From assembly GCA_027485855.1 (NCBI GenBank), contig JAIXQD010000033.1:219812-283811 (forward strand): a stretch of 64,000 bases of DNA, given 5' to 3'. The translations under genes and the position numbers were made by a program. Source of the DNA: Rickettsiales bacterium. GTDB taxonomy: Bacteria; Pseudomonadota; Alphaproteobacteria; G027485855. Positions 18,896-28,007 of this stretch are shown in pieces (position 1 is the first letter of the stretch; the number at the start of each line of letters is the position of its first letter). A model generated the notes under the pieces. It did no database searches, had not been told where the DNA came from, and saw nothing but the letters and a program-made list of their open reading frames with translations.

Positions 18896-19531
18896 TTAAG
18901 CGCTAGCCGCTTGATTATGCAAAGCGGCCGCCAAAGCCTCACCACTGACCAGCTCTTGCAAATGCAGCTGCTGCTCTTTTATGGTTACGCTAAAGGCGTG
19001 CGCATTATCAAGCCAGGGCGTATTACTGCCATGGCGCGCTTGCTGCTCATCAAAATAATGATACATTTCGTGCCAGAAAACGCCATGGCTAACCACCAGC
19101 GTTAACCGCGTTGCATCTTCAGTGGCTAAATCAACAATGCGCGCTGTGGCGCGCAAAATACGCTGGCGCAGGCCTTGCTTGCTTTCGCCCTCGGGTGGGT
19201 CAAGGCGGTGGGCAAACTCATGCTCAAGCTCATCAATGACGCGCCCCTCCCATGCCCCAAAATGCTGCTCGCGCAGCTCTTCGTCGCTATGCATATCTTG
19301 CAGCATGAGGCCCAGTTGATGCGCACAAATAAGCGCGGTTTGGTGCGCGCGGGGCTGCGGGCTATGAATAATGCGGCTAATCGGCAAATGCATTTTGCGC
19401 AAAGTTTGCGCGGCCATCATCGCTTGCAACTGGCCCTTGGGCGTTAACGGGTGGTCCGAAGACGCCCCTGCACAAAGGCGGCGTAAATTAGCGGTCGATT
19501 GCGCATGGCGCATAAAGATAAATTGGCTCAT
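18896..19531 (-). CDS. Histidine phosphatase (phosphoglycerate-mutase-like) family protein
   Basis: 211 residues with the RHG-type signature RHAQSTANLRR (catalytic His at position 9), a second conserved Arg in SPQPRAHQTA, an acid residue in ELREQHFGAWEG and the second catalytic His in VVSHGVFWHE. The motif reads RHAQ rather than RHGE. Substrate unknown. It is the first gene of a (-) run with tldD, the HD hydrolase and coaD. Confidence 0.88.
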   Translation of the reverse strand: MSQFIFMRHAQSTANLRRLCAGASSDHPLTPKGQLQAMMAAQTLRKMHLPISRIIHSPQPRAHQTALICAHQLGLMLQDMHSDEELREQHFGAWEGRVIDELEHEFAHRLDPPEGESKQGLRQRILRATARIVDLATEDATRLTLVVSHGVFWHEMYHYFDEQQARHGSNTPWLDNAHAFSVTIKEQQLHLQELVSGEALAAALHNQAASA

Positions 19532-19572
19532 AAGGCCATTCTATCATAAGCGGGCCGTGCTTGGGTAGGCTC

Positions 19573-20277
19573 TTAGCCTAAATTATTGCCACCAGGTGAA
19601 GAACCACCGCCCAAATCTGGGCCTGAATTGGGGCGTGACGGGCCGGCACGGCCTGCCTCAATCACCGCGGCCTGATAAACGCCAGAAAAACGCTCGGCGC
19701 CCACAGCCTTAATTAAAGCCACCACATCGGCAGGCGGCTTTTGCACTGCCAAAACCGAAACATATTCAGGGCTGGACACCAGCTTTGCCATCACTTGTTC
19801 GCCGAGTGGCAATTCGTCAGTATAGTTGATACTCATCAGCTCTTCGGCTTTTAGCGCAAGGCCGCGCAGCATGGGGGCCAAGCCACTAATGGTGGGCCAT
19901 TGCGCCATATCGCCCTGATAATCAGCGCCAATTTCATTGATGTCAGCGCCCAGAAAAATTTCACCGAAAGCTTTAACGGCCTCATCATCGGACCTGCTAA
20001 GCGCGGTCATGGCTCTGGCGGCATCTTTCATAAAACGCACCTCTTCCGCCAGCGATGCATCAAGCTGCGGCACAAGATACTGTGCAAAAAATGCTTCGGC
20101 CTGTTGCGCGGTGGTGGCACCAACCAGCTCGGGCTTTTCTGTGACAACACGTTTGGCCACGCTCATAATTGCTGCGCGGCGCAGCGGCTTGCCATCTACA
20201 AAATTAAATCGGCCCTCATAAGCAAGGTAATTGCGGATAGTCTCAACACTGAGATTGTTAGATTGAATAAGGCTCAT
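19573..20277 (-). CDS. Hypothetical protein, 234 aa, Gly/Pro-rich tail
   Basis: I do not recognise this protein. ATG at 20277 follows a GGGAG ribosome-binding site. It is predicted soluble and mainly helical for 200 residues, with no membrane segment, followed by a low-complexity end rich in Gly, Ser, Pro and Asn (GPDLGGGSSPGGNNLG). It is divergent from the ankyrin gene, sharing a 99-base spacer, which could mean shared regulation. Codon use matches the neighbours. Confidence 0.65.
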   Translation of the reverse strand: MSLIQSNNLSVETIRNYLAYEGRFNFVDGKPLRRAAIMSVAKRVVTEKPELVGATTAQQAEAFFAQYLVPQLDASLAEEVRFMKDAARAMTALSRSDDEAVKAFGEIFLGADINEIGADYQGDMAQWPTISGLAPMLRGLALKAEELMSINYTDELPLGEQVMAKLVSSPEYVSVLAVQKPPADVVALIKAVGAERFSGVYQAAVIEAGRAGPSRPNSGPDLGGGSSPGGNNLG

Positions 20278-20376
20278 AAGGGCACTCCCTGTAAAAATTG
20301 CTAAAGCATAATATCAAACAAAGCGGCCTCATTTAAAAAATTAATTACTTTCAGTTTTTGCGCCTAAACTAGCCCG

Positions 20377-21867
20377 ATGCGATTATCGAATAATCTTTTG
20401 CGCGTGCATATTGCTGGCTTTGAGAAAGCCATTGTGGCGCTGCGTGCTGCGCCCTCACAGGGGCGCCTATATGAGGAAATTGCCGAGTTGTTTGCCCAAA
20501 ATGCAAATGCTGCCGGAGATGATGCTTTAGCTTTAGTCGTGCTAACAGCCATGCAGCAAATCGCCGCTTCCGTGCCAGATTTACCCGCACAACAAGCCAG
20601 CAAATACCAAAACTGGCTCTTAACGCGCTATCGGCAAAATTGGGCGGCTCAAACTGAAATAAATCCACCACAGCCGTTGCTGCTGGAAGATTTATCTAAA
20701 TATGCCGAGGACCTTACGCTTTATCACAACACGCCGAACGCTATTAAAAAACGTGCCGGTATCAACACCGACCTTTTTGCCATAAATAGCCCGTTTGAAC
20801 TTTACCAACAGCTCAAAGCCCTGCGCGGCGAAGTGGCCACCGAGTTTAAACCCCTCAGCCCCAGCCAACAGGCTTTTATTGATAGCCACCAAGCCATAGT
20901 TATCGGCCAAACCGCGCAATGGCGGCTGATTATGCCACTCACCATTGCTGCCAGCCAAGAGTTTGGCGCGGGCACGCGCTGGTGCACAGCGGCACAAAGC
21001 AATAATCAATTTACCAACTATTTCCCCAACAATGTTTTGCTTTACCTTGAGGCCAGCGGCGTTGGTAAAACCGCGTTTGTGATGAAAGAGGGCGAAACAT
21101 ATAGCATTTTTGATTCCGAGGACACCCTGCAAACCGCGGCACAACAGCAAGCGCTGTTCAATAAATTACCCACACTGGCAGCAACCTTGCAAAACCTTGA
21201 GGCCACTGTGCCATTACTACATCAAGCCATTGATAAGGCCGATTTTGCCACTGCCTTTAACCTTGTAGTGGCCAGCCGCAACCTTGTACCCCAGGCTCCA
21301 ATATACGAGGCCATGCTGGTAGAAAAAGCCAAAAGTGCCAATTTAGTACAGCAAGGCAAAGACCATTATTTTATCGAAGCTACAAAAATCGGACTGTTAA
21401 AAACCACAGAGGCTTTGCTTAAACTTGGGGCGGACGTTCATGCTAGAAATGACGACGCCTTTTGTAAAGCTGCAGGGCGTGGCTATACTGATATGGTGAG
21501 GTTGTTGCTAGAACATGGCGCAAATGTAAATGTCGATGATGAGTACGCCCTGCGCTTGTCGGCGGTTAATGAGCGTACCGAATTAGTGCGGCTGTTGCTA
21601 GAGTATGGTGCAGATGTGCATTACAATGATGACGGCGCGCTGCGTCAGGCGGCATCTTATGGCGACACCGATTTAGTAAAGCTATTGCTAGAGCATGGCG
21701 CCAATGTGCATGCTATGAATGACCAAGCCCTGCGTTTGGCAGCAAATCATGGCCACACTGATGTTGTAAATATTCTCAAAGCCCACATCGCCAAGCAAGC
21801 GGCGCAAACATCACGTCCGCAAAAACCCCAACCAAATTCGCCGCCCACCAACACACCCCGCGCATAA
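20377..21867 (+). CDS. Ankyrin-repeat protein with a GTRWCTA-type central domain
   Basis: 496 residues in three parts. The first 170 residues are helical without a recognised fold. The centre carries MPLTIAASQEFGAGTRWCTA followed by FTNYF and VLLYLE (about 188-225); a similar WCTA-type block occurs, as I recall, in phage and phage-like proteins of unknown activity, but I cannot confirm it. From about residue 330 to 470 there are four to five ankyrin repeats of 33 residues (for example LVRLLLEYGADVHYNDDGAL). The tail is Gln/Pro/Thr-rich. Ankyrin repeats bind proteins and are frequent in effectors of host-associated bacteria. No signal peptide is visible. Confidence 0.85.
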   Translation: MRLSNNLLRVHIAGFEKAIVALRAAPSQGRLYEEIAELFAQNANAAGDDALALVVLTAMQQIAASVPDLPAQQASKYQNWLLTRYRQNWAAQTEINPPQPLLLEDLSKYAEDLTLYHNTPNAIKKRAGINTDLFAINSPFELYQQLKALRGEVATEFKPLSPSQQAFIDSHQAIVIGQTAQWRLIMPLTIAASQEFGAGTRWCTAAQSNNQFTNYFPNNVLLYLEASGVGKTAFVMKEGETYSIFDSEDTLQTAAQQQALFNKLPTLAATLQNLEATVPLLHQAIDKADFATAFNLVVASRNLVPQAPIYEAMLVEKAKSANLVQQGKDHYFIEATKIGLLKTTEALLKLGADVHARNDDAFCKAAGRGYTDMVRLLLEHGANVNVDDEYALRLSAVNERTELVRLLLEYGADVHYNDDGALRQAASYGDTDLVKLLLEHGANVHAMNDQALRLAANHGHTDVVNILKAHIAKQAAQTSRPQKPQPNSPPTNTPRA

Positions 21868-21880
21868 AAAGCCAAACTCT

Positions 21881-22357
21881 CTAATGCGGCACGCTATCGA
21901 GCGCTTTTTGTAAAATATGTGCGGCGGCTACTGCATCAAGCCGCGCTTTCTGTTTGCTTTTACTGATGCCGGCCTCGGCCAAACTTTGCTCGGCGGCAAA
22001 GCTGGTAAGGCGCTCATCGATAAAAGTAAGCCGCTCGGGCCAGCCATGCTGGGCGCAAACCGATAGCAGCAAGCGGCCAAAATCGCGCGTGGCCTGCGCC
22101 ATATTGCCAGCCTTACCCGACATATGCAGCGGCAGCCCCAGCACAAAGCCACCCAACACCCGCCCGGCCAGATTTTGCCGCAGCTCTTGCTGCACAAAGG
22201 CCCAGCTTTTGCGCTCGATAACGGCCAGCGGCTGCGCTAAGCGCCAATCTGTGTCCGATACGGCCAGCCCCAGCCTTTTCTGGCCATAATCAAGCCCAAC
22301 AAGGCATGTTTGCCGCGGCGTTTGCATAAAAAATTCGGGCAATTCATAGACAGGCAT
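21881..22357 (-). CDS. ruvX: Putative pre-16S rRNA nuclease / Holliday-junction resolvase-like RuvX (YqgF)
   Basis: RNase H-fold protein, 158 residues from ATG 22357. The family blocks are all present: VGLDYGQKRLGLAVSD near the N-terminus, VLGGFVLGLPLHMSGKAGN, and FIDERLTSFAAEQSL followed by KKARLDAVAAAHIL-like KQKARLDAVAAAHILQ with the final Asp. YqgF processes the 5' end of 16S rRNA in E. coli. Start is uncertain (22408, 22357 or 22327; none with a clear ribosome-binding site); the frame stays open much further but would then cover gatC on the other strand. Divergent from gatC. Confidence 0.9.
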   Translation of the reverse strand: MPVYELPEFFMQTPRQTCLVGLDYGQKRLGLAVSDTDWRLAQPLAVIERKSWAFVQQELRQNLAGRVLGGFVLGLPLHMSGKAGNMAQATRDFGRLLLSVCAQHGWPERLTFIDERLTSFAAEQSLAEAGISKSKQKARLDAVAAAHILQKALDSVPH

Positions 22358-22433
22358 GATGAGCAATGCTAAATTGCGGCGCTGCAAAAGCCAAGCTGTT
22401 TTCCCCATAAGCCGTTTATAGTAAGAGGCCCTT

Positions 22434-22721
22434 ATGAGTATCGATGAAAAAACTGTGCGTAAAATCGCCCACCTTGCCCGCATCAAATTGCAAGATGACG
22501 AGCTGCAACCCATGGCCAAAGAGTTGAACGGTATTCTTGATTGGCTGGCACAGCTCAAAGAGGTTGATACCAGCAAGGTCGAGCCCATGTCGAGCGTGGT
22601 GCAGCAGGCCCTGCCGCAGCGCGATGATGTCATCAATGATGGCGATATCGTCGAGGCTATTTTACAAAATGCCCCTGCCAGCACTGCTGGTTTCTTTGCT
22701 GTGCCTAAAGTTGTGGAGTAA
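22434..22721 (+). CDS. gatC: Asp/Glu-tRNA amidotransferase subunit C
   Basis: 95-residue small subunit of the GatCAB complex, which amidates misacylated Glu-tRNA(Gln) and Asp-tRNA(Asn). It begins MSIDEKTVRKIAHLARIKL and contains ELNGILDWLAQLKEVDTSKVEPMSSV-type sequence, both typical. AGAGG lies six bases before the ATG. gatA follows after 3 bases. Confidence 0.96.
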   Translation: MSIDEKTVRKIAHLARIKLQDDELQPMAKELNGILDWLAQLKEVDTSKVEPMSSVVQQALPQRDDVINDGDIVEAILQNAPASTAGFFAVPKVVE

Positions 22722-22724
22722 GCC

Positions 22725-24206
22725 ATGAGCCAATTAACAAACCTGACCATCACCGATGCTTTAGCCGGCCTAAACAGCAAAAAATTTAGCGCAACCGAGC
22801 TTACCCAAGCCCATATTAAAGCCGTCGAACATGGCCGCAGCCTTAATGCCTTTGTCACTGAAACGCCCGAAATTGCCCTGGCCCAAGCGGCCGAAAGCGA
22901 TGCCCGCTATGCCAAAGGCCATGCCGGCCTGCTTGAGGGCATTCCGCTGGCTATAAAAGATTTATTTTGCACCAAGGGCATTCGCACCACGGCTTGCAGC
23001 AAAATTTTGCACAATTTTGTGCCGCCCTATGAATCGACCGTAACAGCAAACCTGCGTCGTGATGGCGCGGTGTTTTTGGGCAAGGTCAGCCTTGATGAAT
23101 TTGCCATGGGCGCCTCAAACATCACCAGCGCTTATGGGGCTGTCATTAGCCCTTGGAGCGGCGCCGACCCCGCCAATGCCGCGCGCAAATTAGTGCCGGG
23201 CGGCTCATCGGGCGGCTCGTCTGCCAGCGTGGCAGCCCGCATGGCCATGGGCGCTACGGGCACCGATACGGGCGGCTCTATTCGTCAGCCCGCCAGTTTT
23301 ACTGGCATTGTTGGGCTGAAGCCCACCTATGGCCGCTGTTCGCGCTATGGCATTGTGGCTTTCGCCAGCTCGCTTGACCAAGCCGGCCCCATGGCCCGCA
23401 GTGTGGCCGATGCCGCGTTGATGCTGCAAAGCATGGCAGGGCACGATCCGCGTGATAGCACCAGCGCAAACATGCCCGTGCCAAATTACCGCGCCGAAAT
23501 GGGGCAAAGCATTAAGGGCATGAAAATTGGCATCCCTAAAGAATACCGCATGGATGGCATACCCGCCGCCATTGAACAATGGTGGGATAAAGGCATGAGC
23601 TGGCTGCGTGATGCTGGCGCCGAGCCGGTTGAAATATCGCTGCCACACAGCAAATATGCTTTGGCGGTTTATTATATCATTGCGCCCGCCGAGGCATCGA
23701 GCAACCTTGCCCGCTATGATGGCGTGCGCTTTGGCCTGCGCGAAAATGGCGCCAACCTCATCGAGATGTATGAAAATACCCGCGCTGCTGGCTTTGGCCG
23801 CGAAGTGCGGCGCCGCATCATGATGGGCACTTATGTTTTATCGGCTGGCTATTATGATGCTTACTATCGCAAAGCCCAACAGGTGCGCACACTTATCGCG
23901 GCCGACTTTGCCGAAGCCTATAAAAAATGCGATGTCATTTTAACACCCACCGCCACTGGCCCTGCTTTTGCCATTGGCGAAAATATGGACGACCCCGTGC
24001 AAATGTATCTGCAAGATGTCTTTACTGTGCCGGTTAATCTGGCGGGGCTGCCGGCCATTTCTGTGCCGGTGGGCCTCTCGCCTGAAAATCTGCCACTGGG
24101 TTTGCAGCTGATTGGCCCACAATGGGGCGAGCCGCAATTACTGCGTGCTGCAAGCGTGCTCGAGAGCGCGGCCAACTTTACCGCCACACCCGCTTTTATG
24201 GGCTAA
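22725..24206 (+). CDS. gatA: Asp/Glu-tRNA amidotransferase subunit A
   Basis: Amidase-signature glutaminase subunit, 493 residues. The Ser-cisSer-Lys triad is visible: Lys in [12 protein letters not shown], cis-Ser in [11 protein letters not shown] and the nucleophile Ser in [12 protein letters not shown]. It releases ammonia from glutamine for GatB. GGAG precedes the ATG. Normally gatB follows; here the next gene is an unrelated one on the opposite strand, so gatB must be elsewhere. Confidence 0.97.
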   Translation: MSQLTNLTITDALAGLNSKKFSATELTQAHIKAVEHGRSLNAFVTETPEIALAQAAESDARYAKGHAGLLEGIPLAIKDLFCTKGIRTTACSKILHNFVPPYESTVTANLRRDGAVFLGKVSLDEFAMGASNITSAYGAVISPWSGADPANAARKLVPGGSSGGSSASVAARMAMGATGTDTGGSIRQPASFTGIVGLKPTYGRCSRYGIVAFASSLDQAGPMARSVADAALMLQSMAGHDPRDSTSANMPVPNYRAEMGQSIKGMKIGIPKEYRMDGIPAAIEQWWDKGMSWLRDAGAEPVEISLPHSKYALAVYYIIAPAEASSNLARYDGVRFGLRENGANLIEMYENTRAAGFGREVRRRIMMGTYVLSAGYYDAYYRKAQQVRTLIAADFAEAYKKCDVILTPTATGPAFAIGENMDDPVQMYLQDVFTVPVNLAGLPAISVPVGLSPENLPLGLQLIGPQWGEPQLLRAASVLESAANFTATPAFMG

Positions 24207-24264
24207 AATAATAGCTGGCTAATCTGGGCACGCAGATTATCGCTAGTAAATTATGGCGCGCGAA

Positions 24265-25020
24265 TTACGGCCGATAATCGCGCTCAACAATCAGCGCAAA
24301 AAAACTGCGCCGCACCGGTTGTGCTAAATTATTTGTCACGCCGCGATGCGGCATAAATTGATCAAAACAAACAATCTGCCCTGCTAAAGGCTGCCATAAT
24401 GCATCGGGCTTAAAGTTATAGGGCGCGTCTTTGCAAAACTGATTGGCGAGCGCCACATCATTATCAGGATATGCTCTGGCCGCCGATAAAGGCGCGCGTC
24501 CGGCAAGGCCACCCACATAATACTCGGTTGGCAAAACATTACTCACCGAATAAATCATTTGCCGGCCAACGCTGGGGTTCTGTCTATCAAAGCCATATTG
24601 CGCGTTAAAGTCACAATGCCATCGGCTGGTGCGCTGCGCGTCATGGGGCCGCACACTAGCAACATCGACCAAAATTCTAAGAGTTTCGCTTGACTTTAAG
24701 GGCCGTTGTGTTTGCGCATGGTTAAGTACCTGTGTGGCAAATTCTAATATGCCACTATGCGCCGATGCCTTATCAAGCAAATTAGCAATGCCTTCTTCGC
24801 TGGCAGGGAAATTCCTCATCCCCCAGCCAAATGGGGAAGAAGACGCCAAATCTATTTTTAAAAGTTCAAGGTCAATATGCCCAATAATGTCGGGGCGGCG
24901 TGGCTTAACAACATCGGCCGCATTGATCTGTAGTAGTTTTTTTATGTCTGTTGCCGAGCTGTCCATATCACTGTCCATATCATGAGCCATATCACGGGCG
25001 GGGCTGTGTGGTTCTGGCAT
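24265..25020 (-). CDS. Putative Fe(II)/2OG dioxygenase-like protein, paralogue 1
   Basis: About 251 residues from ATG 25020; ATG 24990 is an equally possible start. The C-terminal half shows a possible iron/2-oxoglutarate layout: His-x-Asp in SRWHCDFNAQYGF, a strand block VSNVLPTEYYVGG, a second His in QFMPHRGVTNN and a following Arg in VRRSFFALIVERDY. The same succession occurs in two other proteins of this window (24992-25783 and 29822-30703), so the three form a paralogous family. Substrate unknown. The N-terminus is Met/Asp/Ser-rich. The start overlaps the end of paralogue 2, so the two are probably cotranscribed. Confidence 0.68.
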   Translation of the reverse strand: MPEPHSPARDMAHDMDSDMDSSATDIKKLLQINAADVVKPRRPDIIGHIDLELLKIDLASSSPFGWGMRNFPASEEGIANLLDKASAHSGILEFATQVLNHAQTQRPLKSSETLRILVDVASVRPHDAQRTSRWHCDFNAQYGFDRQNPSVGRQMIYSVSNVLPTEYYVGGLAGRAPLSAARAYPDNDVALANQFCKDAPYNFKPDALWQPLAGQIVCFDQFMPHRGVTNNLAQPVRRSFFALIVERDYRP

Positions 25021-25783
25021 TAAACTGCACCCGCATAAAATTGCGTTTGACTGGGTCGTCGCTTTCATTGGCCACACCTTGATGCGGCAACAAACAAGAG
25101 GCATGCACAATTTCGTATGGCTTTGGCTGCCAGGGCTGCGTGGCGCGCGCGGCCAGCGGCTCAACCCCATTGCCACCATAAAGATAATCTAAAAATTTTT
25201 GTAAGCCGACATGTCCATTTTGCGGAAAATGGGCGGCAATTTCGTTTGCATCAAAGCCGCCGCTAAAAAAGCGCGTAGGCAAAATATCTGCCACAAAATA
25301 ATCATAGCTTTGTGGTGCACGGTTTGTGCGCGGGTTGGGGCCAAGGCCGGTATTTTCAAATTGATGCCGCGTGCCGTCCCAATGTGGGCGCTGGCCACGC
25401 TGCGATTGCCCACCCGCCACTATGCTTTTGCTGATGGTGACAAATAACCGCGCTTGCTCGGGATCGGGGTGGGCGGCGTAAAAATGGTTTATGGCAGTCT
25501 GCACGCTGGGTGCATAAGGGGCAAGGCTGGCCGGAAATTCATAACCCGCGTCAGTCAGCGGAATATGCGTATCAAGCAAATCAGTGTTGTTTTTATAATA
25601 GGTGGCCTCGCCGGGCACGCAATCATTATGGCTAAATTGCTCGGGGTTTGGCACCACGCCTACCACAACAGGCTTTGGCGGGTTGGCAACATCGAGCAGG
25701 TTTACCGCAAAAGCCGATAATGGCCCACCAACCGGATGGGGCACAGGCTGCGGCACAAGATATATCGAGGCTTTATGTGTCAT
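24992..25783 (-). CDS. Putative Fe(II)/2OG dioxygenase-like protein, paralogue 2
   Basis: 263 residues. The N-terminal half (IYLVPQP, then FAVNLLDVANPPKPVVVGVVPN) matches the equivalent part of paralogue 3 (IILVPKA, FSANLLDVCTPRTPQIIGTVPN), and the C-terminal half carries PHWDGTRHQF (His-x-Asp), VADILPTRFFSGGFD, LLPHQGVANES (second His) and VKRNFMRVQF (Arg). ATG at 25783 was preferred to 25801 because it aligns with the start of paralogue 3. Function is inferred only from the metal-ligand pattern; a divergent prolyl-hydroxylase-like fold is one possibility. Confidence 0.68.
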   Translation of the reverse strand: MTHKASIYLVPQPVPHPVGGPLSAFAVNLLDVANPPKPVVVGVVPNPEQFSHNDCVPGEATYYKNNTDLLDTHIPLTDAGYEFPASLAPYAPSVQTAINHFYAAHPDPEQARLFVTISKSIVAGGQSQRGQRPHWDGTRHQFENTGLGPNPRTNRAPQSYDYFVADILPTRFFSGGFDANEIAAHFPQNGHVGLQKFLDYLYGGNGVEPLAARATQPWQPKPYEIVHASCLLPHQGVANESDDPVKRNFMRVQFNARTTQPRP

Positions 25784-25860
25784 GCCCAAAATTAGCCGCA
25801 CATAATAGTTGCAACAACAAAATAATAGCCGGCGGGGCGGGTATTTTAAATTACCGGCAT

Positions 25861-25892
25861 AAAAAAACCGGCTGGGGGTGAGCCCAGCCGGT
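25861..25892 (-). terminator. Intrinsic terminator of the adhesin gene
   Basis: A perfect 11-bp stem (25865-25875 with 25882-25892, AACCGGCTGGG and its complement) with a 6-base loop; read on the minus strand it is followed by a run of T. It lies 34 bases beyond the stop of the YadA-like gene. Confidence 0.92.
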
Positions 25893-25926
25893 TGATTTAG
25901 TTAAAACTTAAACGACGATATCGACC

Positions 25927-27804
25927 TTACCAAGAGAAGGCCACGCCGCCACCCGCGCTGAAGTCACCTTCTTCGCTGCGGCCAACGCTGGCTTTAGCAG
26001 TGACATTGTCGGTGAAGCGAACGCCAGCGCCTAAAGCAAAGGCGGTTGAGTCTTTAAACTGACCAACGCCCAAGCCGACATTGATTTTTTTGCCATTCTC
26101 AACTTGTGGGATGTTGGCCATGGCAGCAATGCTGGCAATACCACCACGCGCTTCGTCTTGAAGGCCATTCAGCTGACGACGGTTAACCGCATCAAAATCG
26201 GCAACGCCATCGGCAACGCCACGAACCGTAGCCGGTGCGCCCGATGGGCTATCGGCAAAGGTGGCGCCTGTATCATCAAGCGTTAAGGTGGTTGTGGTTG
26301 TACCACCGCTTAACACAGTGTTGGTGGTGCTCACGGTTAAACCATGTGCATCGCCCGTGGCATCACGCACAACTACGGCCGCCGTGGTTGGGGTTAAATC
26401 AACCGAGGCGCGACCATTTGCAGCGTTGGCATCACTGTCGGCAACAAGGCCAACGGTGTTGCTGGCGCCGGTAATGGTAAGGCCGTTATTGGCAACATTA
26501 ACGGCAGCATTGGCGGTGGGGTTAAGGCTGTAAATATTACCATTTACGCCCAAATCGCCATTCACCAACATACCACCATTAACCGATGTGCCATAAGTGA
26601 CTGTATTGGTGCCGACGGTTGTCGTGCGTGCAGCGTTGGTCATTAAAATGTTGTTGCTGCCGCTCACTGCCACAAAATCACCATTGACGCGCGCGCCGCC
26701 GGCCACTGTTGTGCCGTAATTCACCGCTCTGGCAATACCGTCCGAAACGGTGGTGTTGGTGTCGGTTGAAACAGTGATGGTATTGCTGCCTGTAGTGTTT
26801 GAAATAACCGCGCCCGAGGCATTGGCCACAAAGCCGTTACCGCCACCCAAAGAAGTGCTCACTGTGGCGCTGCTTGCACCAACAACAACCGAAGCTGTGC
26901 CCGTACCATTGGCAAGCGTTGCAGAGGTGCCGTCGAGCGATATGCTATTGCCTGAGGCTGTGCCCGAAAATGCATTGAAGCCGCCATTAACAAGAGCGCC
27001 ACCATTATGTGTGGTTAAACCAGTAAAGGTGCTGGTGCTGCTCACGGCTAAAGTGGTGGTGCCGATGGCGCCGGTATTGGTAATGCCATTTGTGGTGGTC
27101 GCACCCGTCACGCCCAAATTACCGCCAACGGTGGCATTGGCTGTAGTCGATAATGTACCCGTGCCGATGTTACCGGTGTTGGTGATGCCGTTTGTGGTGG
27201 TTGCACCCGTCACGCCCAACGCGCCGCCAATTGTAGCATCGCCAGAAGTGCCCAATGTTGTGACGCCAGAAATTGCGCCCGCATTGGTGATGCCCTCACC
27301 CGTGTTGTTAAAGGCGCCCGTATTGTTGGTAATACCATTGGTGCTCAGCGTACCTGTAAGTGTGGTGTTACCCGTCACGCCCAACGCGCCGCCAATTGTA
27401 GCATCGCCAGAAGTGCCCAATGTTGTCACGCCCGAAATTGCACCCGCATTGGTGATGCCCTCACCGGTGTTATCAAAAGCGCCCGTGTTATTGGTAATAC
27501 CATTGGCGCTGAGCGTACCAGTGAGTGTAGTATTGCCCGTAACACCTAAAGTGCCCGAAACGTTGGTGGCGGCGGAACCGATGTTGAAAATTGTTGCATC
27601 GGCATTGAGCACGTTCACAGTGGGGCCAGAGCCATCAAAATCCTGCACTAAAAAAGTGCCTGCGCTGCCATTATCGGTATCAACCTGAATAATGTAGCTA
27701 TCGGAATCGCCAACCGTTGTATCGGCCAGTGCGGGGCTGCTGATAAAAAGCGCGGCCGCGGCAACCAAAGCTGTGTGGGTAAGCAGTTTTTGAGTAAAGG
27801 TCAT
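25927..27804 (-). CDS. YadA-anchor trimeric-autotransporter-like adhesin
   Basis: 625 residues, secreted. Signal peptide about 1-28 (ALFISSPALADTT). The long passenger is made of Gly/Thr/Asn/Ala-rich repeats (LGVTGNTTLTGTL, NGITNNTGAF, NAGAISGVTTLGTSGDATIG), then a region near 555 with AVNRRQLNGLQDEARGGIAS and a C-terminal YadA-type beta-barrel anchor (KINVGLGVGQFKDSTAFALGAGVRF ... VGRSEEGDFSAGGGVAFSW is the visible order), ending in the aromatic Trp expected for outer-membrane barrels. ATG 27804 has GGAG eleven bases upstream. It lies alone, ends in a strong terminator, and is flanked by the dioxygenase-like genes. Likely role: adhesion to surfaces or hosts. Confidence 0.85.
   Translation of the reverse strand: MTFTQKLLTHTALVAAAALFISSPALADTTVGDSDSYIIQVDTDNGSAGTFLVQDFDGSGPTVNVLNADATIFNIGSAATNVSGTLGVTGNTTLTGTLSANGITNNTGAFDNTGEGITNAGAISGVTTLGTSGDATIGGALGVTGNTTLTGTLSTNGITNNTGAFNNTGEGITNAGAISGVTTLGTSGDATIGGALGVTGATTTNGITNTGNIGTGTLSTTANATVGGNLGVTGATTTNGITNTGAIGTTTLAVSSTSTFTGLTTHNGGALVNGGFNAFSGTASGNSISLDGTSATLANGTGTASVVVGASSATVSTSLGGGNGFVANASGAVISNTTGSNTITVSTDTNTTVSDGIARAVNYGTTVAGGARVNGDFVAVSGSNNILMTNAARTTTVGTNTVTYGTSVNGGMLVNGDLGVNGNIYSLNPTANAAVNVANNGLTITGASNTVGLVADSDANAANGRASVDLTPTTAAVVVRDATGDAHGLTVSTTNTVLSGGTTTTTLTLDDTGATFADSPSGAPATVRGVADGVADFDAVNRRQLNGLQDEARGGIASIAAMANIPQVENGKKINVGLGVGQFKDSTAFALGAGVRFTDNVTAKASVGRSEEGDFSAGGGVAFSW
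27226..27555 (-). repeat. Two tandem 165-bp repeats within the adhesin passenger
   Basis: Bases 27391-27555 and 27226-27390 encode two nearly identical 55-residue units (from GTLGVTG to GDATIG in the first, GALGVTG to GDATIG in the second), with only three residue differences by eye. Partial, shorter units follow. Length changes by whole units would keep the frame. Confidence 0.85.
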
Positions 27805-28007
27805 TTTTTTGACTCCGGTATCACTGGGGGTTGTTGTAGATATAAGGTGAATTAAAATCACGGGTATTCTATAGTTTTTGAAATTAATTTAAAGTGAGCA
27901 AATTTTGAAAACCAACTGCTGCGGTAATTTTACCGCACCAATCCGAATACAAAACGATTTGGCCCAATAGGAGCAAAAACCATAGGGCTAAAAACTAGGC
28001 CAGATAG

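Noticed and set aside
17445..20277. Mobile elements or integrases across the window
   Set aside because: I looked for transposase, integrase and terminal inverted repeats here and throughout; no DDE, tyrosine or serine recombinase motifs were seen. The accessory genes show duplication but no identifiable element.
22358..22858. Upstream extension of the ruvX reading frame
   Set aside because: The extra residues are Ser/Arg/Leu-rich and lie opposite gatC, which is clearly real; no RuvX family has such an extension.
26750..27688. A 312-codon open frame on the + strand opposite the adhesin gene
   Set aside because: It mirrors the Thr/Val-rich repeats of the adhesin, has low-complexity Val/Pro/Leu sequence and no ribosome-binding site; the YadA-type gene on the minus strand has a signal peptide, an anchor and a terminator.
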